Origin: JABCPE02 sp963530615
GTDB lineage: Bacteria; Bacteroidota; Bacteroidia; Flavobacteriales; Weeksellaceae
NCBI GenBank assembly: GCA_963530615.1
Contig: CAUSDX010000007.1
Coordinates: forward strand, 1-64,000
Reading direction: 5' to 3'
Length of the DNA stretch: 64,000 bases
The notes beneath the pieces were generated by a model. It was not told the origin of the DNA. It did no database searches and worked only from the letters and a program-made list of their open reading frames with translations. Both the position numbers and the translations under genes were made by a program. Shown in pieces: positions 52,813 through 62,490 of the stretch (positions within the stretch are counted from its first letter, which is position 1; each line of letters starts with the position of its first letter).

Positions 52813-54501
52813 TTATTTCATAATTTTAGAATAAAATTTTATAATATCATCATAGAAACTTTTCATATCCTCATGAATAGGAGCATATTTTTCTGTTAGT
52901 ATTCTTTTCCGGAAACTAATGAATTCTTGTGCAAAATCTTGATTTACAGTATCTTCTAAAAATTCTTCAATGCTTTTATTGCTTTCTAAAGTTACCTGCT
53001 CCTCGGCATCATAATGTAATTCATCATAATGTTCAAAGAAAGACAATGGTAAATTATTATCTAAATCTCTTTTCATGGAACGGAAATAATATTCTTTTCC
53101 AATGAATAAATGATGTTTTAGTATTTCTTCTGTTTCAGCGATGGTCGTGATACTTTCGGGTAAGATTTTTGATGCTTTTTTCTTTCTATTTCTTGAAAAT
53201 TTAATGAAAATGCCAGTTAAAATCATGATTAATAAAAACATGAATGCTCTAACAGAAATATTTTTCCATGAGATTTTATTTTCTTCTTTTTCTTCAGAAA
53301 TAGGAGATAAATCTTTTTCTTTCAGAATATTTTCTGTATCATCCATTAATTTATTAAAGGAAGAATTTTTCATATCCTTTGTAGAATCGGAAATAAAAAT
53401 GCTGTCTTTTTTTGTAATATTATGATATAGATTGGTTTTAGGATTAAAAAATGAAAAATCCTCAATATTAATATTAACGATACCTTCTTTTTGGGGTATG
53501 AGAATATAATGTTCAGTAATTTCTCCTTTCAAACCTTTTGATGTGGCAATAAAATCTGATGTTTTTTTGGGCTTATTTAATATTTTATAATCATCAGATG
53601 AAAGAATTTTTGGCAACTCTATATGGTCAAAGTTTCCATGTCCTGAAAGTTTAATTAAAATATCATAGGCCTTATTTATTTTTGCTTGATAATGAGGCTT
53701 AATCACCTCTAATTCAAAATTTCCTACAGCATTTTTGAAGTTTTCGGGGGCTCCTTGTGGTAGAGGTTTTACATTAATGTTTAGAGAATTAGAGCTTAAT
53801 TTTTCATTTTCTAATTTAGCTAAAGTAGGGGGGATATTATAATTTCCAAACTTGTCTGGATATGTTACAAAAGAGGAGATATTTTGTGATGAATAAGCAT
53901 CACTAACTTCTATATCATGTTTTTGAGTATGAATAGGATATGCTTTTGTTTTTCCTTGTGGTAATTGGATATGGTTTATTTTCCTAAAATTTTGAAAATT
54001 TTTTCCATGAGCTTTTAGGGTAATGATAACTGGCTCAAATATATAGTAAGAGTTATCAGTGGTTTCCATTTTGAGTTGCACATTTTTTGCCAAAAAATTC
54101 TCATTTTCTTTTTTGGAATTTTCTTTTACAAAAATATCAAAAGACTCTGATTTGTAGATTTTACCATTGATTTGGACCAATGCACTTCCTATTTTTATTT
54201 TTCCTGATTGTTTGGGTTCTAAAACGAGTTGATAGACCACTTGTCTTACGAGCATACCAGTGTCAGGGTCTATGAATGAAAAAATTTCTGAAGCGTTTCC
54301 TAAAATTTCAAATTTGGATAAATCAGGTAATTTTATAGGAGTTTGTTGTTCCAATTCATTTCCTAAAATTTCTAAACCAATATTGAGTTTGAAGGCTTCT
54401 TTTACTTCATATTCTTTAGTATTGGTTTCTGATAAAATAGAGACTTGCCCATATGAAAATATGGATAATGTTATAAGTACATATAGGAACCTATTTTTCA
54501 T
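52813..54501 (-). CDS. batD: BatD-like membrane protein
   Basis: A 562-residue envelope protein of the Bat (Bacteroides aerotolerance) cluster. Signal peptide at 1-18 (ending FSYGQ), a long periplasmic beta-rich part, one TM helix near 425-445 (VRAFMFLLIMILTGIFI) and a cytosolic helical tail. BatD proteins support oxygen or envelope-stress tolerance with the VWA proteins BatA/BatB; mechanism unsettled. I start at the ATG at 54501; a TTG 12 bases earlier overlaps batC. It begins 5 bases after batC. Confidence 0.88.
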   Translation of the reverse strand: MKNRFLYVLITLSIFSYGQVSILSETNTKEYEVKEAFKLNIGLEILGNELEQQTPIKLPDLSKFEILGNASEIFSFIDPDTGMLVRQVVYQLVLEPKQSGKIKIGSALVQINGKIYKSESFDIFVKENSKKENENFLAKNVQLKMETTDNSYYIFEPVIITLKAHGKNFQNFRKINHIQLPQGKTKAYPIHTQKHDIEVSDAYSSQNISSFVTYPDKFGNYNIPPTLAKLENEKLSSNSLNINVKPLPQGAPENFKNAVGNFELEVIKPHYQAKINKAYDILIKLSGHGNFDHIELPKILSSDDYKILNKPKKTSDFIATSKGLKGEITEHYILIPQKEGIVNINIEDFSFFNPKTNLYHNITKKDSIFISDSTKDMKNSSFNKLMDDTENILKEKDLSPISEEKEENKISWKNISVRAFMFLLIMILTGIFIKFSRNRKKKASKILPESITTIAETEEILKHHLFIGKEYYFRSMKRDLDNNLPLSFFEHYDELHYDAEEQVTLESNKSIEEFLEDTVNQDFAQEFISFRKRILTEKYAPIHEDMKSFYDDIIKFYSKIMK

Positions 54502-54506
54502 GAAAA

Positions 54507-55133
54507 TTACCAATCTTTTTCGTTATTTCGTATTGTAGAATATCCTTTGTGATTTAATGTTCTATGTGCAGTGTTTCGTTCTTTTTCTTCTATTTTTTTT
54601 ATAAATTCTTCTTCTTTATTTCTTTCTTGTTCTTTTTGAGTATTTTCTTGATTAAGTTTGCTATTTTGAGTATTCTGACTTTTGTTTTGATATTGTTTTT
54701 TTTGCTTCTCTTCTTGTTTTTTTGCAATTCTCAAATTTCGAAGAATATCGGGATTATTAGGCTCTAATTTTAAAGCATTTTGATAAGATTTAATTGCTGA
54801 CTGAATATCTTTATTTAGGAATTGAGCATTTCCCATATTGTATAAAGTTATTTTTTGTTCATGTCTGTTTTGAGTGTTTTTTAGTGCGTTCTGATATTCA
54901 TTGATAGCATCTGCATATATTCCTTTTTTATAAAGACTATTACCAAGATTGTAAAGTGCTTTAAAATCATTGTTATTTTTTTTAATAGCTTCTATATAGT
55001 AATAGGAAGCCCTATCAAAGTCTTGTTTTTTATAACTTTGATTGCCTTTATGAATCATTATCTTGTCACTTTCTTGTCCTAAAATAATTTTTCCTACACA
55101 AAAAAGCAATGCAAAAACAAAATTTTTCATCAT
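54507..55133 (-). CDS. batC: BatC-like tetratricopeptide protein
   Basis: A 208-residue exported protein with a signal peptide (1-19) and three TPR units: DKIMIHKGNQSYKKQDFDRASYYYIEAIKKN-type repeats near 24-55, 58-90 and 95-125 (ALYNLGNSLYKKG; LYNMGNAQFLNKD). The C-terminal 80 residues are low complexity, rich in Lys, Glu, Gln and Asn. TPR protein of the Bat complex in the periplasm. The ATG at 55133 is followed at once by another ATG. A separate promoter lies directly before it. Confidence 0.9.
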   Translation of the reverse strand: MMKNFVFALLFCVGKIILGQESDKIMIHKGNQSYKKQDFDRASYYYIEAIKKNNNDFKALYNLGNSLYKKGIYADAINEYQNALKNTQNRHEQKITLYNMGNAQFLNKDIQSAIKSYQNALKLEPNNPDILRNLRIAKKQEEKQKKQYQNKSQNTQNSKLNQENTQKEQERNKEEEFIKKIEEKERNTAHRTLNHKGYSTIRNNEKDW

Positions 55134-55140
55134 AATAACG

Positions 55141-55170
55141 CAAAGATAAATTTTAATTTGTTAAAAGCAA
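55141..55170 (-). promoter_or_regulatory. internal promoter before batC
   Basis: On the minus strand TTG (55170-55168), a 19-base spacer and TATCTTTG (followed by C; 55148-55141), only 7 bases before the batC ATG. A full consensus match in the 69-base gap inside the Bat operon. Confidence 0.65.
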
Positions 55171-55202
55171 TCTTTCATTTTGTTAAAAAATATTAATAAG
55201 AC

Positions 55203-56201
55203 TTAAAAATTCAAATCTTTTTTGGGATTAAATAAGTAAATACAAATAAAAAGGAAAATAGATATTCCTAAAAACCATTGGTAATAGTGTGTAGTATGCT
55301 TGATTGTAGTGGTATTAGTATGATTATTTTTTTGTGTTTTTTTGATATCATTGATTATTTTTTCTGAGGCTTTACTAGGATTATTTCCATCAATAAATAC
55401 TCCATTTGTTTTTTTAGCTATTGATTTTAGAGCGTTCAACTCTCTTTTGGTAATGATAATTTGTCCGTATTCATCTCGTTTATAGTCTTGGTAATTTTCA
55501 AATGTATATTCGGGAATAGGAGCTCCATCTTCGGTGCCAATTCCTACTGTAGTAATGTTAATATTGCTATTTTTAGCTTTTTGAATAGCATTATTGTGAT
55601 TACCTTCATTGTCTTCTCCATCGCTGATAAGAATTATTTTTTTCTCTCCTGAAGGAGCATTATTGAGTTTTTTTATACTTTCTTCAACTGCTAGAAAAAA
55701 ATCAGTTCCTTGTTTTTGGATGAAGTTGGAATTGATATTGTCTAAAAATATATTAGCCGAAGAATAATCTGTGGTGAGCGGCATGATGCTACGGGCTTCT
55801 CCTGCGAAGAGTACAATTCCTACACGATCGTTTTCAAGTTTGTTAATCGTTTGGTTTAAAATGTCTTTAGCGAGTCCTAATCGTGAGGGGTCTACATCTT
55901 GAGCGTTCATGGAGTTGGAAACATCAATTAAAAATAAAACATTACTATTTTTTTGATTGATTTCTATTTTTTCGTTGTTCTCGGTAGATAAATTAAGCAT
56001 TGCTAAAACCAAAAATAAGATGGCTAAAATGTAACCCCATGGGATAATTTTATTTAAAAAGGATGTTTTTCCAAAAATTTGATTATGAAATTTAGGTTCT
56101 GCAAAAATATTTCGCTTATTTTTTTTCCATTTTGTGAAATTGAGCATTAGAAAAATAAGTAAAGGCAAAATAAGTAGCAAATATGGATTGATATAGGACA
56201 T
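55203..56201 (-). CDS. batB: BatB-like VWA-domain protein
   Basis: A 332-residue inner-membrane protein with TM helices near 6-23 and 55-73, a VWA domain from about 88 with the MIDAS motif DVSNSMNAQD, TTDY near 153 and ISDGEDNEGNHNNA near 192, then a C-terminal TM helix near 310-326. It works beside BatA; both resemble the MoxR-partner VWA proteins. 6 bases after batA. Confidence 0.92.
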   Translation of the reverse strand: MSYINPYLLLILPLLIFLMLNFTKWKKNKRNIFAEPKFHNQIFGKTSFLNKIIPWGYILAILFLVLAMLNLSTENNEKIEINQKNSNVLFLIDVSNSMNAQDVDPSRLGLAKDILNQTINKLENDRVGIVLFAGEARSIMPLTTDYSSANIFLDNINSNFIQKQGTDFFLAVEESIKKLNNAPSGEKKIILISDGEDNEGNHNNAIQKAKNSNINITTVGIGTEDGAPIPEYTFENYQDYKRDEYGQIIITKRELNALKSIAKKTNGVFIDGNNPSKASEKIINDIKKTQKNNHTNTTTIKHTTHYYQWFLGISIFLFICIYLFNPKKDLNF

Positions 56202-56207
56202 TTTATA

Positions 56208-57191
56208 TTAATTACTATTCTTAAAAATTATAAATCTAAAAGAGAAATCTATAAGTAAAATACCTAAAGCCAACCATAAAAACACATTAAAAAATTCATG
56301 ATATTCATATGTTTTATGAGATTTTACTTGTGATTTTTCTAATTGATTTATTTCTTTATAAATTTGTTCCAAATTATCATTAGAGGTGGCACGAAAATAT
56401 TTTCCTCCTGTTTGTTTAGCGATATTCTCAAGAGAATACTCATCTATTTCTACCTCTTGTGGCATGAAAATAATATCTCCGAAAGGAGTTACTATAGGGG
56501 ATTCGGCATATCCATTAGTTCCTATGCCTATGGTATAAACTTTAATGCCATTATTTTGAGCTAATTGAGTAGCCTCTTCGGGACTGATGGCATTTTGTAT
56601 TGTATTTACGCCATCAGTCATCAGAATAATAACTTTGCTTTTAGAGGAGCTTTTAATTAAATGTTTAGTAGCAACGGCAAGTCCTTCACCGATTGCTGTT
56701 CCATGCTGAACATCTCCTGTCTGCATCTCTTTAATTTCTTCAGAAACGGCTTGATGGTCGCTTGTCAAAGGTACTTTCATAAAAGCTTCACCAGCATAGA
56801 TAACAAGCCCTAATCTATCTTTTTCTCTCTGATTGATAAAATTTTGTGATAATTCTTTTAGAGCCGAAAGTCGGTCAGGCTTAAAATCTCTTGCCAACAT
56901 GCTTAACGATATGTCTACGGAAAGGACAATATCAATTCCTTCTTCATATAGATTTTTGATGGTATAAGTTCTTGGTCTTGCTAGAGCAATAATCAGTGCT
57001 GAAAGAATGATGTATTTGGATATTTTAAGAAAAAATCTGACTTTGGGGTATAATGAGCTTACCTTCATATATTGAATGGAAGGCACAAGAATAGCAGTTT
57101 TATTTTGTGTTCTTAAATCTTTGATAATTAAAGGAATAAAAACCAAAAATAAAATTAAAAACCAAGGGCTATGAAATTCAAAATTTGTCAT
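56208..57191 (-). CDS. batA: BatA-like VWA-domain protein
   Basis: A 327-residue inner-membrane protein: N-terminal TM helices near 8-24 and 55-70, then a VWA domain with MIDAS residues in DISLSMLARD near 92-101, TSDHQAV near 150 and MTDGVNTIQNAISPEEA near 190, and a final TM helix near 305-320. The second VWA protein of the cluster, 9 bases after its upstream neighbour. Confidence 0.93.
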   Translation of the reverse strand: MTNFEFHSPWFLILFLVFIPLIIKDLRTQNKTAILVPSIQYMKVSSLYPKVRFFLKISKYIILSALIIALARPRTYTIKNLYEEGIDIVLSVDISLSMLARDFKPDRLSALKELSQNFINQREKDRLGLVIYAGEAFMKVPLTSDHQAVSEEIKEMQTGDVQHGTAIGEGLAVATKHLIKSSSKSKVIILMTDGVNTIQNAISPEEATQLAQNNGIKVYTIGIGTNGYAESPIVTPFGDIIFMPQEVEIDEYSLENIAKQTGGKYFRATSNDNLEQIYKEINQLEKSQVKSHKTYEYHEFFNVFLWLALGILLIDFSFRFIIFKNSN

Positions 57192-57200
57192 TTTTTAGTT

Positions 57201-58058
57201 TCATAAATTTTTCATGATAAAATTTTCTACATTTTCTAAGTCTACTTGCATCATTTCTGATGAAGGAATACTTTTCGCAAATTTCACCAAATCTCCACGA
57301 ATGAAGAGTTCTTCCAATATTTTTGTATTTTCTTTAGATAAAATGTGGGATTTTTTAATAAAATCTATCAAGTCATCAGTTAATAAAATGTCAGCAGGAA
57401 TTTGATATTTACTTTGTAAAAAATCTCTGATAATTTCTAAAAGTTTTATATAAAATAGACGATGTTCTCCACTTTCTATTAGCTTTTTGGGTTTTAATTG
57501 AGCCAAATCATGGAGAAATTTATTAGGTGAAATGTTTGGAGAAATTTTCTTTTTAACAGAGCGTTTTTTAATAAAAATAAACATCAAAATACTTCCTAAA
57601 ATAATTAGAAATATGAAAATCTGATTTTGGTATAAACTTAAATAATCCATTATTCCTAATTCAATTTCTTGATTGGGCATAATATCACTGATTTCCTCAT
57701 TTTTTTTGTTGGGATTGGTTACTTTTATTTCGTAGGGAATACTTTTGTGAATAGAATCTCCAATCTTAAATTCCAATGATGGTAGGATGAATTTTCCTTC
57801 GTCCAAAATACTAAATTCTATCGTTCTGCGATATTCTTTATTATTTTGGTAAATTTCATCCTTTGTTTCTTCAAAATAAAAAGGAAGAAGTCCATTTTTT
57901 TGAGCAGAAATGACATTTTTTCCTTGTAGATTGCGAATGTGTATGTTCAAAATAATATGCTCACCTAAATCTACATCATTCTTATTTAAGCTGGAAGATA
58001 GTGTCTGCCCAGAAATAAAATTCGTTAAAAGAAATATGAGAATAGTGTAAAATTTCAT
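57201..58058 (-). CDS. Bat-cluster membrane protein of unknown function
   Basis: A 285-residue protein with a signal peptide (about 1-17, ending FISGQ), a periplasmic beta-domain resembling the N-terminal part of BatD, one TM helix near 146-165 (IFIFLIILGSILMFIFI) and a cytosolic helical tail (LLEIIRDFLQSKYQIP, then LTDDLIDFI). Position between DUF58 and batA is the usual place of this protein in flavobacterial Bat operons. I start at 58058 because the signal peptide begins there; the longer frame from 58112 overlaps the DUF58 gene. Confidence 0.8.
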   Translation of the reverse strand: MKFYTILIFLLTNFISGQTLSSSLNKNDVDLGEHIILNIHIRNLQGKNVISAQKNGLLPFYFEETKDEIYQNNKEYRRTIEFSILDEGKFILPSLEFKIGDSIHKSIPYEIKVTNPNKKNEEISDIMPNQEIELGIMDYLSLYQNQIFIFLIILGSILMFIFIKKRSVKKKISPNISPNKFLHDLAQLKPKKLIESGEHRLFYIKLLEIIRDFLQSKYQIPADILLTDDLIDFIKKSHILSKENTKILEELFIRGDLVKFAKSIPSSEMMQVDLENVENFIMKNL

Positions 58059-58074
58059 TTTTTTGTAAAATATT

Positions 58075-58938
58075 TTATCTTTTTCTGAAATATTGATAAA
58101 GCTCTTTGGCATAATCTTTGTCAGAATTAATGTTGATGAAATCAGCAGAACTTTTTATAAATAAATTTTGTATTTGTTTGATATGTTGTTTTTTCATTTC
58201 CTTAAAATGATAACGAAAACGGATATCAGAGGTGTTAACATAGACTTTTTCCCCAGTTTCCATATCTTGAAATTCAGCAAAGCCAATTTCTGGAACTTCA
58301 TTATCTTTTTCATCAGAAATTCTTATGCCTAGCAATTGATGTTTTTTAGCCGTAATTCGTAAATTTTTATCTGAAAAATCATCATTGAAATCAGAAAAAA
58401 TAAAAATTAAAGATTTCTTTTTGAAAATATTTATGGTATATTCTAAAATCCTATCAATATTGGTTTTTGAAGGAATATCATTGTAGGATAAAATCTGGCT
58501 AATGATGGAGAGTACATGTTTTTTCCCTTTTTGGGGAGGAATGATTTTATAAATTTTATCAGCGAAAAGAATAAGCCCTACTTTATCGCTATTTTTTACA
58601 GCGGAAAATCCTAAACTTGCACAGATTTCAGAGACTAATTCTCGTTTTTTTTGGTGTTTTGAACCATAGTTCATAGATGAAGAAATATCAACTAAAAGCA
58701 TCATAGTAAGTTCTCGTTCTTCTTCCATAAGTTTTACAAATGGTTCACGAAAATGAGCTGTTTTATTCCAGTCTATTCTGCGAATATCATCTCCGAATTG
58801 GTATTTCCTAGCTTCTGAAAAAGTTATTCCTTGCCCTTTGAAAACAGAACGATATTGCCCTATTAACCTTGATTCCGATTTCTTTTTAGAACAGACTTCT
58901 ATCAGTTTTACTTTTTTGATAAGACTATTGATATCCAT
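58075..58938 (-). CDS. DUF58 domain protein of the Bat operon
   Basis: A 287-residue cytosolic protein with the DUF58 signature GQGITFSEARKYQFGDDIRRIDWN-type segment near 33-57 and a VWA-like core with LLVDISSSMNYG near 82-93 and FIFSDFND near 168. DUF58 proteins accompany MoxR ATPases and VWA partners in chaperone-like systems. It follows moxR by 12 bases. Confidence 0.92.
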   Translation of the reverse strand: MDINSLIKKVKLIEVCSKKKSESRLIGQYRSVFKGQGITFSEARKYQFGDDIRRIDWNKTAHFREPFVKLMEEERELTMMLLVDISSSMNYGSKHQKKRELVSEICASLGFSAVKNSDKVGLILFADKIYKIIPPQKGKKHVLSIISQILSYNDIPSKTNIDRILEYTINIFKKKSLIFIFSDFNDDFSDKNLRITAKKHQLLGIRISDEKDNEVPEIGFAEFQDMETGEKVYVNTSDIRFRYHFKEMKKQHIKQIQNLFIKSSADFININSDKDYAKELYQYFRKR

Positions 58939-58950
58939 AAAATTTAATTG

Positions 58951-59946
58951 CTAGGGAGCTTGTATTTTTCCTAAAATTCTGTCAATAATTTGGTTGGTAT
59001 TGATGTTTTCTGCTTCTGCTTCAAAAGAAAGCCCTATTCTATGTCTTAAAACATCTTTGGCAATTTCTTTTACATCTTCTGGAATGACAAAGGCTCTATT
59101 TTTTAGAAAAGCTAAAGCTTTGGCAGCAATAGCTAAATTGATGGAAGCTCTTGGTGATGCTCCAAAATTAATGTGGTTTTTTAAATCGTAAAATTGATAA
59201 CGCTCAGGAAATCTAGTTGAAAATACAATATCTAAGATATATTTTTCAATTTTTTCATCAAGATAAATTTTATTAATAAGTTGCTTTGCTTCTATAATAT
59301 GTTCCATAGAAATGATAGGTTTTACCGAGGGTATTTGGGTAGAAGAAGCCATACGCATGATCTGTCTTTCGTCTTCAAAATCAGGGTAATCTATTTCACA
59401 TTTTAGCATGAAACGGTCAGTTTGTGCTTCAGGCAAGAGATAAGTTCCTTCTTGGTCAATAGGGTTTTGTGTTGCTAAAACTAAAAAAGGTATTGGGAGA
59501 GGGAAAGTTTCATCTCCGATGGTAACTTGCTTTTCTTGCATTGCTTCAAGGAGAGCAGCTTGAACCTTGGAGGGAGCTCTATTGATTTCATCGGCTAATA
59601 CGAAATTGGCAAATATTGGCCCTTTTTTTATCGAAAAATTATTTTCTTTTATATTATAAATTTGTGTTCCTATCACATCAGCAGGAAGTAAATCGGGAGT
59701 AAATTGTATTCTTGAAAAATGCCCATCTACAGCATCAGATAGGGTTTTTATTGCCAAAGTTTTTGCCAAACCAGGGACACCTTCTAGGAGAATATGTCCA
59801 TTTCCGAGAAGTCCTATGAGTAAGCGGTCTATCATATGGTTTTGACCGATAATTACTCTATTCATTTCTTTTTTTAAGAGCTGAAAAAAGTGATTTTGGG
59901 TTTGAATTTTTTCATGTAATATTTTTATTTCTTGAGATTGTTCCAT
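58951..59946 (-). CDS. MoxR-family AAA+ ATPase
   Basis: A 331-residue AAA+ ATPase, first gene of the seven-gene Bat operon. Walker A is GVPGLAKT near 58-65, Walker B is LADEINRAPSKVQAALLEAMQEKQV near 120-144, sensor I is ATQNPIDQEGTYLLPEAQTDRF near 160-181 and the C-terminal sensor II region GASPRASINLAIAAKA is near 272-287. It is thought to drive metal insertion or assembly of VWA-protein complexes. I see only a weak promoter-like CACTTTTG at 60006-60013 in the 224-base gap upstream. Confidence 0.95.
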   Translation of the reverse strand: MEQSQEIKILHEKIQTQNHFFQLLKKEMNRVIIGQNHMIDRLLIGLLGNGHILLEGVPGLAKTLAIKTLSDAVDGHFSRIQFTPDLLPADVIGTQIYNIKENNFSIKKGPIFANFVLADEINRAPSKVQAALLEAMQEKQVTIGDETFPLPIPFLVLATQNPIDQEGTYLLPEAQTDRFMLKCEIDYPDFEDERQIMRMASSTQIPSVKPIISMEHIIEAKQLINKIYLDEKIEKYILDIVFSTRFPERYQFYDLKNHINFGASPRASINLAIAAKALAFLKNRAFVIPEDVKEIAKDVLRHRIGLSFEAEAENINTNQIIDRILGKIQAP

Positions 59947-60115
59947 AAATGAAAAGTTAAAAATTCATGATAGTAATAATATGATTTATAATATTGGTTT
60001 TTAGGCAAAAGTGAGATAAAAAACCGATATGGTCAAAAAAAATCTATTAAATTTTGTTAAAATTATTTTTCAAAAGGATTTTTTTTGTTGGATATAAAAA
60101 GTTTTTTCTGAATAA

Positions 60116-60147
60116 TTGTTTTTAAGTATAAAAAAATTCTAAATTTG
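60116..60147 (+). promoter_or_regulatory. promoter of the glutamine cyclotransferase gene
   Basis: TTG at 60116-60118, a 21-base spacer and TAAATTTG at 60140-60147, 23 bases before the ATG at 60171. Confidence 0.6.
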
Positions 60148-60170
60148 GGAAATTTTTTAGCATAGAAAAA

Positions 60171-61193
60171 ATGAAGAAAAATATTTTTGCAGGATTATTA
60201 TTGGCGACATTGTTGTTTTCTTGTAGTAAGGATAAAATGATAACGGATACTTTGAATGAGTATAATTTAGTCATGGAGGACAAAGGTTATCATTTTGGGG
60301 ATAAGATAGAGTTTCCAAAAGAAATTATGGATAATGCAAAGTCTATTTATATCAGTTTTGGAGATAAGGAAACTTCTGATATGAAGATTAGTCCAGAGTT
60401 TTTCACATTGGGAGGAAATTCAGTAACAATCAACATCGTAACGCATTCAGGAGAGACCATTTCTATAGATGCGATAATGAATGTTTTTGCTAAAAATAAG
60501 GAGCAAGAATTGGCTTATGATATAATTACAGAGTATCCTCATAATTCAGAAAATTTTGTGCAAGGATTTCAGTTGGAGGGAAATATGATTTATGGGAGTA
60601 ATGGTCAGTTTGGAAAATCTGCTGTGGTAAAATATGTTTTGGGAACTACACAGAACATCGCAAAAACAGAATTGTCAGATGAATATTTTGGCGAGGGAAG
60701 TACGATAATAGGAGATAAACTTTATCAATTGACTTGGCAAAATAGAAAAGGATTTATTTATGATAAAAATACCTTAAATCTCGTTTCAGAATTTACCTAT
60801 CCTAATAGAATCAATGAGGGGTGGGGACTTACTTATGATGGGAAAAACTTAATCTTATCAGATGGTTCTAAAAATCTTTATTTTATTTCTCCTAAAAATC
60901 CACAGCAGATTGATAGGGTAATTTCGGTGGCGGGGAATAGAGAGGTTTATGAAAATTTGAATGAGTTAGAATATCACAATGGATTTATTTATGCCAATGT
61001 TTGGCAAAAACCTTATATCTTAAAAATTAACCCTAAAAATGGGGAAGTAGTAGGTAAAATAGATTTATCCAAAATTTATCAAAAGCATACACAAGGTGCA
61101 GATGATGTTTTGAATGGGATTGCTTTTAAAGGAGATAATATGCTGGTGACAGGAAAAAATTGGAATAAAATATACGAATTGAAAATCAAATAA
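60171..61193 (+). CDS. Glutaminyl-peptide cyclotransferase-like lipoprotein
   Basis: A 340-residue lipoprotein: signal peptide 1-17 with lipobox LLFSCSK. After an N-terminal domain of about 100 residues comes a five-bladed propeller of the plant-type glutamine cyclotransferase family (PF05096): GFQLEGNMIYGSNGQFGKSAVV near 135, FGEGSTIIGDKLYQLTWQNRKGFIYD near 172-197, NEGWGLTYDGKNLILSDGS near 213, LNELEYHNGFIYANVW near 263 and LNGIAFKGDNMLVTGKNW near 312. It makes N-terminal pyroglutamate on exported proteins, or is a related protein without that activity. Followed 8 bases later by a deoxynucleoside kinase gene. Confidence 0.88.
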   Translation: MKKNIFAGLLLATLLFSCSKDKMITDTLNEYNLVMEDKGYHFGDKIEFPKEIMDNAKSIYISFGDKETSDMKISPEFFTLGGNSVTINIVTHSGETISIDAIMNVFAKNKEQELAYDIITEYPHNSENFVQGFQLEGNMIYGSNGQFGKSAVVKYVLGTTQNIAKTELSDEYFGEGSTIIGDKLYQLTWQNRKGFIYDKNTLNLVSEFTYPNRINEGWGLTYDGKNLILSDGSKNLYFISPKNPQQIDRVISVAGNREVYENLNELEYHNGFIYANVWQKPYILKINPKNGEVVGKIDLSKIYQKHTQGADDVLNGIAFKGDNMLVTGKNWNKIYELKIK

Positions 61194-61201
61194 TTATTAA
61201 A

Positions 61202-61816
61202 ATGCATATAGCAGTTACAGGGAATATAGGAGCAGGAAAAACTACGCTTACTACAATGTTAGCTAAACATTATGGCTGGGAAGCTCAGTTTGAAGATGTG
61301 GATGATAACCCTTATTTGGATGATTTTTATAAAGATATGTCTCAATGGTCTTTTGCTTTGCAGATATACTTTTTGGGTAGTAGATTTCGTCAAGTAAAAG
61401 AAATCCGTGAGAGTGGTAAAAATATTATCCAAGATAGAACGATTTATGAAGATGCTTATATTTTTGCTGAAAATCTTAATGAGATGAATTTATTATCAAA
61501 AAGAGATTATGATAATTATTCTGCTCTGTTTGATTTAATGAAAAGTTTTGTTTTGGCTCCAGATTTATTGATTTATTTAAGAGCGAATATATCCACGCTT
61601 ACCAGCCAAATTGCTAAAAGAGGGCGAGATTATGAAGCGGGAATAAGCATTGATTATTTGAATAGATTGAATAAAAAATATGAAGATTGGATTGGTAATT
61701 ATAGAGAAGGTAAACTTTTAATTATAGATGTAGATAATTTGGATTTTGTGGATAAAAAAGAGGATTTTGGATATATTTTGGATAGGATAGAGACCGAATT
61801 AAATGGGTTATTTTAG
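61202..61816 (+). CDS. Deoxynucleoside kinase
   Basis: A 204-residue enzyme that phosphorylates deoxyribonucleosides for salvage. It has the P-loop GNIGAGKTTL near 7-16, the catalytic region EDVDDNPYLDDFY near 31-43, the DRT motif in IIQDRTIYEDAYIF near 76-89, and the LID-like RGRDYEAGISIDYLN near 139-153. It belongs to the dAK/dGK/TK2-like family. Substrate range (purine or pyrimidine) is not evident. Terminated by the strong hairpin at 61820. Confidence 0.92.
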   Translation: MHIAVTGNIGAGKTTLTTMLAKHYGWEAQFEDVDDNPYLDDFYKDMSQWSFALQIYFLGSRFRQVKEIRESGKNIIQDRTIYEDAYIFAENLNEMNLLSKRDYDNYSALFDLMKSFVLAPDLLIYLRANISTLTSQIAKRGRDYEAGISIDYLNRLNKKYEDWIGNYREGKLLIIDVDNLDFVDKKEDFGYILDRIETELNGLF

Positions 61817-61819
61817 TAA

Positions 61820-61857
61820 AAAAATAGGTAGGAAATGTATTTCTCCTACCTATTTTT
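61820..61857. terminator. bidirectional terminator between the kinase and NUDIX genes
   Basis: A 14-base stem (61820-61833 with 61844-61857), A-rich on the left and T-rich on the right, loop of ten. Confidence 0.85.
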
Positions 61858-61858
61858 A

Positions 61859-62464
61859 TTATATTTCTCCAGACTCTTCTAAAATCAACTGAATATTTTT
61901 GAATGTATTAGGGAAGACCTCTGAAATAATATTTTGTTTATTTTTCCATTCTGCCTTAGTTATTCCTTCTTCTGTTTGTGGGGTTAATGTAGTTGAAAGA
62001 GCATCATGCTTCATTAAATACCAAAAAGTAGTTTTCAGGATAGGAATATTATTTTTATCCCTGTAAATATGATAAGTGGTATCGATAAAACTTAGTAGAG
62101 TTAAATTCTGTATTCCCGTTTCTTCCTTTACTTCACGGATAGCAGCATGGTTTATTGTTTCGTTAGGTTCTAATTTTCCTTTAGGTAAATCCCACCTGCC
62201 TAATCTATAGATAAAAAGAATATCTCCATTGTTATTTTTGACAATTCCTCCTGCTGCTTCTATATTGGTAAAATAATCGCTAAAATAGTCCCAAATTTTA
62301 TCTGCATTTTCTTCGTAAATATTTACAGATTTGCAAGATGTGTTTTCTAGTAAATCCATAGCAATTTCTATGGTATTGGAGTCTTCATAAGGGAGGTTTT
62401 TCTCGGCATCAGTGGCTGTGATATTGATAGTTAATTTTTTTTCGTTAATAAAAATTTTATACAT
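61859..62464 (-). CDS. NUDIX hydrolase
   Basis: A 201-residue hydrolase of nucleoside diphosphate derivatives. The NUDIX box GKLEPNETINHAAIREVKEETGI-type sequence (G-x5-E-x7-REVKEETG) lies near 96-118. About 65 residues precede the fold and are not a recognised domain. The substrate is not known. Single-gene unit with a -7 box (62491-62498) upstream. Confidence 0.9.
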   Translation of the reverse strand: MYKIFINEKKLTINITATDAEKNLPYEDSNTIEIAMDLLENTSCKSVNIYEENADKIWDYFSDYFTNIEAAGGIVKNNNGDILFIYRLGRWDLPKGKLEPNETINHAAIREVKEETGIQNLTLLSFIDTTYHIYRDKNNIPILKTTFWYLMKHDALSTTLTPQTEEGITKAEWKNKQNIISEVFPNTFKNIQLILEESGEI

Positions 62465-62490
62465 TTGTCAAAATGTTTGAGTTAATTGTG

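Noticed and set aside
58059..58112. Longer N-terminus of the Bat-cluster membrane protein
   Set aside because: Overlaps the DUF58 gene and places the signal peptide internally.
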